Assembly: GCA_002383165.1 (NCBI GenBank)
Contig: DFXK01000005.1
Coordinates: 6,845 to 70,844, forward strand
Direction: 5' to 3'
From: Flavobacteriales bacterium UBA4110
Lineage (GTDB): Bacteria > Bacteroidota > Bacteroidia > Flavobacteriales > Weeksellaceae
DNA length: 64,000 nucleotides
In this document: positions 7,478 to 15,724 of the stretch, in pieces
Numbering within the stretch: the stretch's first letter is position 1
Layout: every line of letters begins with the position of its first letter
Notes under the pieces: model-generated
The model's database searches: none
Told to the model about the DNA's origin: nothing
Seen by the model: the letters and a program-made list of their open reading frames with translations, nothing else
Translations under genes and position numbers: made by a program

Positions 7478-8305
7478 CTACTCTATTCTCATAGAAATTG
7501 GCATTCTGAATGACGAGCGAACAGCTTTTCCTTTCAACTGAGCAGGCGTCCATTTTGTTTTAATAGACTTTACTGTTCTTTCCGCTTCCTGATTAAAATC
7601 TGCATTAGCACCGGTGATTTTAATATTAGAAATGCTTCCATCTTTTTCCACCACAAAAGTGATGGTTGCAGAAACCACCCCAGACTGATCTATAGATGAA
7701 GTATCAAAACCCTGTGCAACTTTCTGACGAAAAGCATTGATTCCTCCTTTGAAATCCGCTGCTACATCTGCTTTAGCACCATCAATGATAACATTTGGGT
7801 CTTCTTCTGGAGCAAGAGGGGAAACTGGCTGATGATCTGTAGCTGACGGCGGACCGACAGAGATTGGTGGCGCAACAGCAATTGTTGTTTCGGGGCCAGG
7901 TTTAGTTTCTGTACCGATTGCTGCACCTTCAAAATCTTTTTTGGTTGGCAATGATGTTTTTTTCCGAATTTCACGAACCGGTGTAACTTCCGGATTGGCA
8001 ACTGTCTTTACCCTTGCCGGAGTAGTATTGTCTGGCTTCGGTTTTGGAGTTTCAGTATCGTTAATGACAAGAATCTCTCTTCCGGAGAAATCATCTTTTG
8101 GTAACAAAACTTCACTTTTAAAAGCATTCATCACTAGTGGAACAGCAGACACAGAAGCAAAAAATGCTATTCCAATAAATAATGCTTTGGTCAATTGATT
8201 GGAATAATCATTTCTAAGGGCATAAGCACCGTAAGATTTATTTCTATTAGCGAAAACCACTTCGTCTAAATCATTTGTTCTGAGGCTAAGTAATAAGTTC
8301 TTCAT
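7478..8305 (-). CDS. Energy transducer TonB-like protein
   Basis: A 275-residue protein with a single membrane anchor (about 41-60), a periplasmic Pro/Thr-rich linker (about 75-165) and a TonB_C domain (about 190-275) containing GVVSATITFVVEKDGSISNI and RTVKSIKTKWTPAQLKGKAV. TonB proteins transmit proton-motive-force energy from ExbBD to outer-membrane transporters. The N-terminal segment NDLDEVVFANRNKSYGAYAL is the usual cytoplasmic lead-in of Bacteroidota TonB-family proteins. No exbB/exbD is in the window. The gene is followed by a strong terminator and is probably monocistronic. Confidence 0.9.
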   Translation of the reverse strand: MKNLLLSLRTNDLDEVVFANRNKSYGAYALRNDYSNQLTKALFIGIAFFASVSAVPLVMNAFKSEVLLPKDDFSGREILVINDTETPKPKPDNTTPARVKTVANPEVTPVREIRKKTSLPTKKDFEGAAIGTETKPGPETTIAVAPPISVGPPSATDHQPVSPLAPEEDPNVIIDGAKADVAADFKGGINAFRQKVAQGFDTSSIDQSGVVSATITFVVEKDGSISNIKITGANADFNQEAERTVKSIKTKWTPAQLKGKAVRSSFRMPISMRIE

Positions 8306-8483
8306 CTTGAATTCATATTAAATTAAACATATATCAATAATTATTAAAATAAAATGAAAACTTATCAAAAAACATTCCAATAAAATATTATTAACCAAAA
8401 TAAATAATGATATACATATAGATTAATTAAATAAGAAAATTAATTTTTATTCTACCATTTGCAAAAATTTGTAACTTTATTTT

Positions 8484-9818
8484 ATGAAAATCCATCTATT
8501 TATATTATTACTAATAAGTGGCTTAAAATCTGGACAACAGGGTTTTATGCTTGAAAACGCTGATAAAACCATAATCAAATTCAAGCTCATTAACAACCTT
8601 ATCTTTATCCCGATGAATATAAATGGTGTGGAACTTAATTTTATGTTGGATTCTGGAATATCGGACACCTTATTTTTTAGCTTGGAAGACAAGAATGTAG
8701 ATTTTAGAAATGTTGAGAAGATTACTTTTCGAGGATTAGGAGAAACGGTCAGTGTAGATGCTCTAAAATCCATCAACAACGAAATAAAGATTGGTAAAAA
8801 TTATGTAGACAGATCTCACACTGTTTTCATAGTACTAGATGAAGATTTCAACATTTCCCAAGATATTGGCGTTCCTGTAAACGGCATTATTGGTTACTAT
8901 TTCTTTAAAAACCATCCTTTGGAAATCAATTACATCAATAAAACCATTACAGTTTACAAAGACAGCTCAGAATTACCGAAAAAAATCCTCAAATTTTCGG
9001 AATTTCCTATTAGTGTAGAGATGAATAAACCTTATATGTATGCAGATGTAGAGATGAAGCACGAAAAACAGCATTCCAAGCTGCTGCTGGATCTTGGAAA
9101 TACAGATTCGGTATGGCTTTTCCCAACCTTGATTAAGGATTTTATTTACAACCGTCCAAATATCGATGATTTTCTTGGTCGTGGTTTCAGTGGCGATATT
9201 TTCGGAAAACGAAGCCGCATCAACTCCTTATCTATAGGGAAATTCCGTCTGAATAAACCCATTGCATCAATGCCTGAGGAATATTCTATCCAGCATCTGA
9301 AAATCGTAAAAGACAGAAAAGGATCCATCGGTTCGGAGGTATTGAGAAGGTTTACTATGATATTTAATTATCCTGAAAACAAGGTTCATTTCCGCCCCAA
9401 CAAACACCTGAACGACCCTTTCCTGATTGACGGAAGCGGACTGGAAATCAAACAAGACGGACTGGTTTGGGAAAAAGAACAAGTAAAAGTGGAAACCTCG
9501 AAAAGAAACTCTGCAGGTAATGAAATAAATGTTTTAGATAACAGTCCGGATAAATTTCAATATAAATTCAGCCTGAAACCTGTTTTCACAGTTGCAGGAA
9601 CAAGGAAAGATTCTCCTGCACAGAAATCGGGAATTATAAAAGGGGATGAAATCATAAATGTAGATGGCAAAAAAGCCAATGAACTGACATTATACAAAAT
9701 TCATCAAATTCTAAAAACCGATGAACGCAAAACGGTAAGTATTGAAATAAAACGCAATGAGATTCCCAGAAAAATAGACTTGTTTCTCGAAGATCCCATT
9801 CCTTACATCGAAGAATAA
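8484..9818 (+). CDS. Retropepsin-like aspartic protease with C-terminal PDZ domain
   Basis: An exported 444-residue protein with a short signal-like N-terminus (1-18). It has two pepsin-like half-domains: the first carries FMLDSGISDTLFF (Asp56-Ser-Gly), the second LLLDLGNTDSVWLF (Asp203-Leu-Gly). A PDZ domain follows at about 355-435 (AGTRKDSPAQKSGIIKGDEI). This architecture is common in Bacteroidota. The second half lacks the strict Asp-Thr/Ser-Gly triplet, so activity is not assured. It reads divergently from the TonB-like gene and is followed after 31 bases by a small membrane protein gene. Confidence 0.85.
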   Translation: MKIHLFILLLISGLKSGQQGFMLENADKTIIKFKLINNLIFIPMNINGVELNFMLDSGISDTLFFSLEDKNVDFRNVEKITFRGLGETVSVDALKSINNEIKIGKNYVDRSHTVFIVLDEDFNISQDIGVPVNGIIGYYFFKNHPLEINYINKTITVYKDSSELPKKILKFSEFPISVEMNKPYMYADVEMKHEKQHSKLLLDLGNTDSVWLFPTLIKDFIYNRPNIDDFLGRGFSGDIFGKRSRINSLSIGKFRLNKPIASMPEEYSIQHLKIVKDRKGSIGSEVLRRFTMIFNYPENKVHFRPNKHLNDPFLIDGSGLEIKQDGLVWEKEQVKVETSKRNSAGNEINVLDNSPDKFQYKFSLKPVFTVAGTRKDSPAQKSGIIKGDEIINVDGKKANELTLYKIHQILKTDERKTVSIEIKRNEIPRKIDLFLEDPIPYIEE

Positions 9819-9849
9819 TTTTCAATTTAATCAAAAAAAAAAAAACACC

Positions 9850-10362
9850 ATGAAAGAAACTCTGAATCACATAAGAAACAGACCTCGTTTTAAAATGTAT
9901 ACTGATCTTTCTCCCGAAGACTGCGAGAAAAACCTGAGAGCTTATCTCGACATTCATAAGGATGAATTCTTTGGCAATATCAACCGTGAAGTAGCAACAA
10001 TTTTCGTGAAAACCAATGAAAATAATTACTGGAAACCGAACCTAGCTCTTCGTTTAGAAAGAGATGATAACATCACGGCAATACGGGGAATCTATGGTCC
10101 CACTTCAGCTGTGTGGACTTTTTTTATGTTTTTATATTTTTTGTTTACAATAGGCTGGATGGTTTTTTTCACACTCTATTATGTAGAAAAGCAGATCAAC
10201 ACCCATAACTACCCCTGGGCATTACCGTGTTCTTTTTTAATTCTTGTGCTTATTGGATTAACTTATGCTGCCGCACGATTTGGGCAATTTAAAGCAAAAG
10301 ATGAAATGAATGCTCTAAGGAGATTTGCAGAAGAAGCTACTTTTCCTTTGGAGAAGGACTAG
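9850..10362 (+). CDS. Hypothetical two-helix membrane protein
   Basis: Not recognised. The 170-residue protein has a soluble N-terminal part (1-85), two transmembrane helices (about 88-112, WTFFMFLYFLFTIGWMVFF, and about 125-145) and a short basic/acidic tail. A run of 13 A precedes ACACC and the ATG, a poly-A leader typical of starts without Shine-Dalgarno sequences. It probably shares a transcript with the upstream retropepsin gene. Its last 26 bases overlap the end of the convergent glycosyltransferase gene. Confidence 0.75.
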   Translation: MKETLNHIRNRPRFKMYTDLSPEDCEKNLRAYLDIHKDEFFGNINREVATIFVKTNENNYWKPNLALRLERDDNITAIRGIYGPTSAVWTFFMFLYFLFTIGWMVFFTLYYVEKQINTHNYPWALPCSFLILVLIGLTYAAARFGQFKAKDEMNALRRFAEEATFPLEKD

Positions 10363-11188
10363 TAAGTTTTTTTAAATCAGAATCATGTTTTATCGTAAGC
10401 CCAAATTTCATGAGCACATACTGTAAGGGCTTTTGTTTTTTGTAATATTTTCTAATGAAAATAGCCATTGCGTCATAAAAACGTCCCAGATAGACTTCAT
10501 CTTTCACCGTGCTTTCGCCTTTGTAATGAAGGATTGAATACTTGCCGTAATAGAAATTTCTAAAGCCCTTTCGCCTGATTGTATAGCAAAGGTCAATATC
10601 TTCGCCGTACATAAAATACTGCTCATCAAACCCGCCCACTTGCGCATAAACAGATTTCTTCACCAGAAGATTGGCACCTGTCATAATATCTACCTCAGCG
10701 ATCTCAAACTCGCCGACATCATTTCTGTAGTAGCTTTTAGAACTCCTGTTGAACGATGTAAAAAGTTTCTCAAATGAATTGATAAGCGCCGGAACAGACC
10801 TTTTGCTCTCCGGCAAAAACTCGCCTTTTGCATTGTGCATTCTTAATCCCAATGCACCAAATTCGAACTGGCTATCGGCAAAATCTAGAATTTCCTTAAA
10901 ATAATCGCCCTCTATTTCCGTGTCGGGATTCAGTATATAAACATATTCGCCTTTTGCGTGCGCCGCCGCCAGATTATTGGCCTTGGAAAAACCAAGATTC
11001 TCTTCCAGTGGCAGAAAACGGACATCTGGAAATTCTGAAATTAATGATTTCCATTCCGGATTGGGCGAATTATTGTCCACAACGATGATTTCATATTGGA
11101 AACCGTGAAAATACTTCTTGATGGAAAGTATGCAGTTTCTAAGCAAATCTTTTACCTGATAATGAACAATAATCACACTAAGTTTCAT
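10337..11188 (-). CDS. Family 2 glycosyltransferase
   Basis: GT-A fold sugar transferase of family GT2, similar to rhamnosyltransferase-type enzymes of cell-surface glycan synthesis; the donor and acceptor cannot be told. Motifs: LSVIIVHY at 3-10, VVDNNSPN (36-43), the metal-binding region LNPDTE (86-91), and GGFDEQYFMYGEDIDLCYTI, the characteristic acceptor-site ED motif of GT2. No membrane helices are evident. The ATG overlaps the recR stop (ATGA), so it is translationally linked to recR. The 3' end overlaps the convergent hypothetical gene by 26 bases. Confidence 0.92.
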   Translation of the reverse strand: MKLSVIIVHYQVKDLLRNCILSIKKYFHGFQYEIIVVDNNSPNPEWKSLISEFPDVRFLPLEENLGFSKANNLAAAHAKGEYVYILNPDTEIEGDYFKEILDFADSQFEFGALGLRMHNAKGEFLPESKRSVPALINSFEKLFTSFNRSSKSYYRNDVGEFEIAEVDIMTGANLLVKKSVYAQVGGFDEQYFMYGEDIDLCYTIRRKGFRNFYYGKYSILHYKGESTVKDEVYLGRFYDAMAIFIRKYYKKQKPLQYVLMKFGLTIKHDSDLKKLTSPSPKEK

Positions 11189-11799
11189 GACGTCGCCTCG
11201 TTATAAACCGTTCTATTTGTAATAGATCTTCCTAGAGAAATCTCATCTGCATATTCCAATTCATCTCCAACAGCAATCCCCCGTGCAATGCTGGAAAATA
11301 AAATCTGCTGTGTTTTGAATTTTTTAAAGATATAGTAAGCAGTAGTATCGCCTTCCATTGTTGCGCTTAATGCAAAGATCAGTTCTTTTACAACACCTTC
11401 CTTGAGCTTTTTTTCGATACTTCCAATGCGCAATTGACTCGGTCCGATACCTTCCATTGGCGAAATTTTACCGCCCAGAACCAGATATTTACCTCTATAC
11501 TTACCAGTATTTTCTATTGCCATCACGTCCCGCACATCTTCTACAATGCAAAGCAACTCATCATTTCTTTTCTCATCACTACAAATATCGCAGATCTCGG
11601 AATCAGAAAAATTATGACATTCTTTACAATACCTGATGTCTGTAACCAAATTCTGAATCGCACTACCCAAAGCAATACCCTGAGATGAAGGCTGACGAAG
11701 AAGATGCAACGCAAGTCGCAACGCAGACTTTTTTCCGATTCCCGGCAAACCTGCAATTTCTTCCACGGCTTTCGACAAAACTTTGCTTGGATAATCCAT
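11185..11799 (-). CDS. recR: Recombination mediator RecR
   Basis: Zinc-binding DNA-clamp protein acting with RecO (and RecF) to load RecA at gaps. It has the helix-hairpin-helix region IAGLPGIGKKSALRLALHLL (15-34), a four-Cys zinc finger (Cys58, Cys61, Cys70, Cys73) and a Toprim domain starting LCIVEDVRDVMAIE. The 204-residue length is typical. The leader just upstream, read in the gene sense, holds a CATCAACCATCAATCAACCA-type repeat similar to that before parB. It lies between folA (55-base gap) and the overlapping glycosyltransferase gene. Confidence 0.96.
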   Translation of the reverse strand: MDYPSKVLSKAVEEIAGLPGIGKKSALRLALHLLRQPSSQGIALGSAIQNLVTDIRYCKECHNFSDSEICDICSDEKRNDELLCIVEDVRDVMAIENTGKYRGKYLVLGGKISPMEGIGPSQLRIGSIEKKLKEGVVKELIFALSATMEGDTTAYYIFKKFKTQQILFSSIARGIAVGDELEYADEISLGRSITNRTVYNEATS

Positions 11800-11854
11800 T
11801 TAATTGGTGATGGTTGATTGATGGTTGATGGATGAGCAGACATCCATTTTTAAA

Positions 11855-12349
11855 TTAGGACTTTATTACTTTCTCGAATGTTTGGAAACAAAAACTAAAT
11901 TCATTCTTTTCGTCTTTCTCAAAACATTCTTCATCTATTTTCTGCCAGATTTTAGGATTTATAGGCGGAAAAAAAGTATCCGCATCGGGATCTGCATCTA
12001 CTAAAGTAATTTCAAGACGATCTGCCTGATCTATCGTTTGTTTATAAATTTCGCCGCCACCGATTATAAAAATATTTTCATTAATTTTTTTTGCAAATTT
12101 GAGTGCTTCTTTCAATGTGGAGACTATCAAAATCCCTTCCTCAAACCAGCCAGATTTTCTGCTGACAACAATATTAGTACGGTTGGGCAACGGTTTACCA
12201 ATGCTTTCATAAGTCTTACGACCCATTACCACAGGATGATTTTCGGTGAGTTCTTTAAAATTTCTGAGATCTTTTGGAAGACGCCATAGCAGCTGGTTAT
12301 CTTTTCCCAAGGCATTATTACGGCCTATTGCAGCAACAATTGTTATCAT
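11855..12349 (-). CDS. folA: Dihydrofolate reductase
   Basis: NADPH-dependent reduction of dihydrofolate to tetrahydrofolate; the target of trimethoprim. The protein of 164 residues shows ITIVAAIGRNNALGKDNQLL at the start, catalytic Asp27 in LWRLPKDLRNF, the NADPH-binding GRKTYESIGKPLP (43-55) and IFIIGGGEIYKQ. Length and motifs fit chromosomal DHFR. It is the first gene of a probable folA-recR-GT2 unit. folK, another folate gene, lies separately at 57.4 kb. Confidence 0.97.
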   Translation of the reverse strand: MITIVAAIGRNNALGKDNQLLWRLPKDLRNFKELTENHPVVMGRKTYESIGKPLPNRTNIVVSRKSGWFEEGILIVSTLKEALKFAKKINENIFIIGGGEIYKQTIDQADRLEITLVDADPDADTFFPPINPKIWQKIDEECFEKDEKNEFSFCFQTFEKVIKS

Positions 12350-12469
12350 ATTTACAAATCTACATATTATGTTTAAATTAATAAAATTTTATGAAATTTT
12401 AATTTCTATTATTTTGTATTTTTGAGCTTTCTCCGATGATGTAAAACTATCGGAACAAATTTATTTCGA

Positions 12470-13486
12470 ATGAAGAAAATTTTCATATCATCTGCCTTAG
12501 CTTTGCTTATACTTGCAAGTTGTAATAAAGACAAAGAAATCCTTAATACTTTAAACGACTATAATATAGGGAAACAAGATCAGGGTTATCATTTTGGGGA
12601 CAAAATCCAGATCCCGGAAAATGTTTTGGATTATGCAGAAGCCATCACCATTACTTATAATGACAAAGAAACCGATAAGCTGACAATAGACCCGAGCTTT
12701 TTTTCACTTGGAGAAAATGACATTACCTTCAACATCAAAACCAAAAGTGGCGAAGTTTTACAACAGGATGCTACGATTAATGTTTTTGCGAAAACTGCTC
12801 CTGAAAAACTGAACTATGAAATCGTGAATCAATATCCTCACGACACAGAACACTTTACAGAAGGTTTTGAAGCCCATGGCAACACTATCTATGAAAGCGT
12901 AGGTCTGGAAGGTAAATCTAAAATTATAAAATATAATCTTGGAAGCACTAAACCCATTCAAGAAGTTCCTCAGTATAATGAATTTTCCGAAGGACTAACT
13001 GTTTTCGGAGATAAAATCTACCAGCTAACTTACAAATCTAAGAAAGGTTTTATTTATGATTCTAATATCAAATTAATAAAAGAATTTACTTATCCTAGTG
13101 TTATGGCTGAAGGCTGGGGAATGACCAATGATGGGAAAAACCTCATCGTTTCCGACGGTACCAAATTTATTTATTTCCTGAATCCTGATAATCCTTCGCA
13201 AATTGTAAGATCCATTGCTGTTGCAAGCAACACAGAAGGCTATGACCAAATCAATGAGCTGGAATATCATAATGGTTCTATCTATGCTAATGTTTGGCAG
13301 AAATCTATCATCCTAAAGATCAATCCGACTAATGGTGAAGTTACAGGGATTCTTGATTTTAGCAACATTGCCAAACAAAACACCACTGGCAATGATGATG
13401 TACTGAATGGCATCGCCTTCAAAGGAGAAAACATGCTCGTTACAGGGAAAAACTGGAACAAGATTTATGAAGTCATTTTAAAGTAA
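12470..13486 (+). CDS. Glutaminyl-peptide cyclotransferase, lipoprotein
   Basis: Glutamine cyclotransferase family (PF05096), a five-bladed propeller enzyme forming pyroglutamate at the N-terminus of peptides. The first 18 residues end in the lipobox LILASC (Cys18), so it is probably a lipoprotein at a cell membrane. Family motifs include YPHDTEHFTEGFEAHGN, SVGLEGKSKIIKYNL, EGWGMTNDGKNLIVSDG and INELEYHNGSIYANVW. In Bacteroidota, pyroglutamate formation is frequent on exported proteins whose mature N-terminus is Gln. A -7-like TATTTTTG lies at 12417-12424. Confidence 0.9.
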   Translation: MKKIFISSALALLILASCNKDKEILNTLNDYNIGKQDQGYHFGDKIQIPENVLDYAEAITITYNDKETDKLTIDPSFFSLGENDITFNIKTKSGEVLQQDATINVFAKTAPEKLNYEIVNQYPHDTEHFTEGFEAHGNTIYESVGLEGKSKIIKYNLGSTKPIQEVPQYNEFSEGLTVFGDKIYQLTYKSKKGFIYDSNIKLIKEFTYPSVMAEGWGMTNDGKNLIVSDGTKFIYFLNPDNPSQIVRSIAVASNTEGYDQINELEYHNGSIYANVWQKSIILKINPTNGEVTGILDFSNIAKQNTTGNDDVLNGIAFKGENMLVTGKNWNKIYEVILK

Positions 13487-13506
13487 AAAAATAGAATAAA
13501 AATAGA

Positions 13507-13535
13507 AAGCTTCAGAAATTTCTGAAGCTTTTTTT
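13507..13535 (+). terminator. Rho-independent terminator after the glutaminyl cyclase gene
   Basis: AAGCTTCAGAA pairs with TTCTGAAGCTT in a near-perfect palindrome followed by a T-run. A-runs upstream may let it serve the convergent DUF6759-like gene as well. Confidence 0.85.
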
Positions 13536-13544
13536 GTTAATGAA

Positions 13545-13991
13545 TTATAGCCTTGAATTTTCTTCAGTTTTTTTTACAATAGTATGTTTTATACTGAGAT
13601 TAGTGTTATCCAAAAAAACTTTGAACGTTTTGTAAGGCGTCTTACAAACTTCTGATTTCACCTCATACCCACCACGATCCAGAACAATACTCTCTGTGTT
13701 CTTTGCTGCAACTGGCAGTATATAATTGCTTCGCCCTGTAATGTTCAGTGTAAAATCACAATCAGACTCATTACTAATCATAAGTATCATTTTTTCGTTG
13801 GAAGGATCCGTGTTAAATAACTGATTAAGTAACATTACTGCTTTTTGTTCTACAGCAAGACTTTTTGGAAGCTTAACAGGATCTGAAGCCAATATAACAT
13901 TCGAGTTATTGCCCACAAAAACTGGAGATACTGAACGTGTGCTACAACTAGCTAACGAAATGATGAATGAAAAAAATAAAAACTTATTCAT
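13545..13991 (-). CDS. DUF6759-like lipoprotein
   Basis: A 148-residue lipoprotein (lipobox SLASC, Cys16). The C-terminal 95 residues match the end of the protein at 22090-22653: both share LFNxDPxxxx, an N-x-S-x-C motif, I-x-G-x-x-x-Y, a V-D/L-x-G-x-Y motif and a closing C-x-x-x-Y. From memory this is the Chryseobacterium-type DUF6759 domain; no function is known. The start overlaps the trmB stop by 8 bases, so it is translated downstream of trmB. Confidence 0.75.
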   Translation of the reverse strand: MNKFLFFSFIISLASCSTRSVSPVFVGNNSNVILASDPVKLPKSLAVEQKAVMLLNQLFNTDPSNEKMILMISNESDCDFTLNITGRSNYILPVAAKNTESIVLDRGGYEVKSEVCKTPYKTFKVFLDNTNLSIKHTIVKKTEENSRL

Positions 13992-14664
13992 TTTTTAATT
14001 GAAATTTGATATAAGTAATAGTTTTGCCTTTCGATGAAAATAGGTCTTCATAATATGTTCTAATATCCTTGAGCAAAGGTGTATCTGGCTGATATTCTTC
14101 TGCCCCGTATATATCATGGTGAGAAGTGAGGATCTTGTGACCGAATCCTTGCAAAATCCCCAATGTGTACCCATGTAAAAATTCAGAATCTGTTTTAAGA
14201 TGTATAATACCGTCTTTTTTCATAATCTTTCGGTATTTTCCAAGAAATTCTGGATTCGTAAGCCTGTGTTTTGTTCTCCTAAATTTGATCTGCGGATCTG
14301 GAAATGTGATCCATATTTCGGAGACCTCGCCTTCCGCAAACAAATGATCAATCAATTCAATCTGCGTTCTTACAAATGCTACATTATTAAGCCCTGACTG
14401 AACGGCTTCTTTGGCTCCAAACCAAAATCTGGCACCTTTGATATCAATCCCGATAAAATTTTTATCCGGAAATGCTTTTGCTAATCCCACGGAATATTCT
14501 CCCTTACCACAACCTAACTCCAGAACTATTGGATTATCGTTACCAAAAAAATCAGCCCATTTTCCTCTGTGTGCGAAACTGCTTATCGCTTCATCGCGTG
14601 TTGGTTGTATAACATTAGGTAATGTTTTGTTTTCCGCGAATCTGGCAATCTTATTCTTCCCCAT
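13984..14664 (-). CDS. trmB: tRNA (guanine-N7-)-methyltransferase TrmB
   Basis: SAM-dependent methyltransferase making m7G46 in tRNA variable loops. Motif I is VLELGCGKGEYSVGLAKAFP; FIGIDIKGARFWFGAKEA and the signature EIWITFPDPQIKFRRTKHRL follow, with LTNPEFLGKYRKIMKKDG near the end. The 226-residue length is normal. It overlaps a DUF6759-like lipoprotein gene at its 3' end. Confidence 0.96.
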   Translation of the reverse strand: MGKNKIARFAENKTLPNVIQPTRDEAISSFAHRGKWADFFGNDNPIVLELGCGKGEYSVGLAKAFPDKNFIGIDIKGARFWFGAKEAVQSGLNNVAFVRTQIELIDHLFAEGEVSEIWITFPDPQIKFRRTKHRLTNPEFLGKYRKIMKKDGIIHLKTDSEFLHGYTLGILQGFGHKILTSHHDIYGAEEYQPDTPLLKDIRTYYEDLFSSKGKTITYIKFQLKNE

Positions 14665-14768
14665 ATTTTAATTTCTGTAACTTATAAAAACAGTATAAAA
14701 ATAAGATAAAAATAATCATTTCCAAAAAAATAATTAATTTTTTATAGGAAATTTGCAACATAAACTGA

Positions 14769-15569
14769 TTATCTTTTCAAATCATCTGTAACTTGCATAA
14801 TATGAGAATTTTGCAATCTTCGCAGATAAATTGGAAGATATTTTTCTATGTAGATTTTGGCAGCTTCAAAATTATTTGCGTCCAAAAATGTTGTAATGTT
14901 ATCCGAACTATAGACAAACTGTAAAAAATTAGGAATTAGCTCCTTAGGTATTTTTAGACGTACAAAATAATCATCTCCAAAATAATCCTGAAGCGCTTGG
15001 ATACTTCTGCTCATTTTCTCATATTGCTGGTACCTTTCCTTCTTCTTCTTTTCCCCTGAAATAAGATCAAAAATACTGTCTATACTGAAGCTTAAGCCCT
15101 GATTGAAAGACATCACAGGAAGCTCCGGTGAAGAACCATCACCTGTGGGTTCTGGAAGGCCAATCATTTTTCTTAGTTCGAAGGCTTTTTCGGAGGATTT
15201 CAGCATAGAAACATCTTTTCTTAAATTTCCCGTGGGACGAAAAGAACTGATAATTACTTCCTGAATCTCGTAATATGCAATCTGGAGTTCTATAAAATTT
15301 TTACTCAAATTGAGCATTTGAGATGTCACCGTGATATCTTTTCTTTCTGTAGCGATAGATGTAAATCTAATCACATCTCCTTCTTTTGCCGCAATTCTGA
15401 ATTCTCCGTTATAATTAGCCAAAACACTTTTATGTTCATTGATATTAGTAACATAAACCTGATTAAGATACAGACTGGATTTATCCCGGATGTATATTTC
15501 CCCATTTAGAACTTGTGCTTGTAACGTAGCGAGACACAAAAGCAAAACAATTGTAAAAATCTTCTTCAT
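14769..15569 (-). CDS. CarboxypepD_reg-like domain exported protein
   Basis: An exported 266-residue protein: signal peptide MKKIFTIVLLLCLATLQAQ, then a carboxypeptidase-regulatory-like beta-sandwich (about 20-95) recognisable from LNGEIYIRDKSSLYLNQVYV and NGEFRIAAKEGDVIRFTSIA. The rest is helical and not recognised. Such domains are widespread in Bacteroidota surface proteins. The open frame begins 12 bases earlier, but the second ATG at 15567-15569 starts the signal peptide. A CAAATTTA box at 15579-15586 reads as TAAATTTG (a -7 box) on the minus strand, very close to the start. Confidence 0.82.
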   Translation of the reverse strand: MKKIFTIVLLLCLATLQAQVLNGEIYIRDKSSLYLNQVYVTNINEHKSVLANYNGEFRIAAKEGDVIRFTSIATERKDITVTSQMLNLSKNFIELQIAYYEIQEVIISSFRPTGNLRKDVSMLKSSEKAFELRKMIGLPEPTGDGSSPELPVMSFNQGLSFSIDSIFDLISGEKKKKERYQQYEKMSRSIQALQDYFGDDYFVRLKIPKELIPNFLQFVYSSDNITTFLDANNFEAAKIYIEKYLPIYLRRLQNSHIMQVTDDLKR

Positions 15570-15724
15570 AATATGGGGCAAATTTAGACAGAATCACAGA
15601 TACAACCTCTATAAATAAAAATTCGCCAAGGTTAAAATTTTATTAAACTTTGCCACAAAATTGTTAAGCAATCAGAATTATTTTCTTTTTTGTGAAATTA
15701 TTGTTAAATGAGTTTCTTTCAATA

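Noticed and set aside
9840..9855. Run of 13 A before the gene at 9850 as a phase-variable tract
   Set aside because: It lies upstream of the ATG and similar A-rich leaders are normal here; no frame depends on its length.
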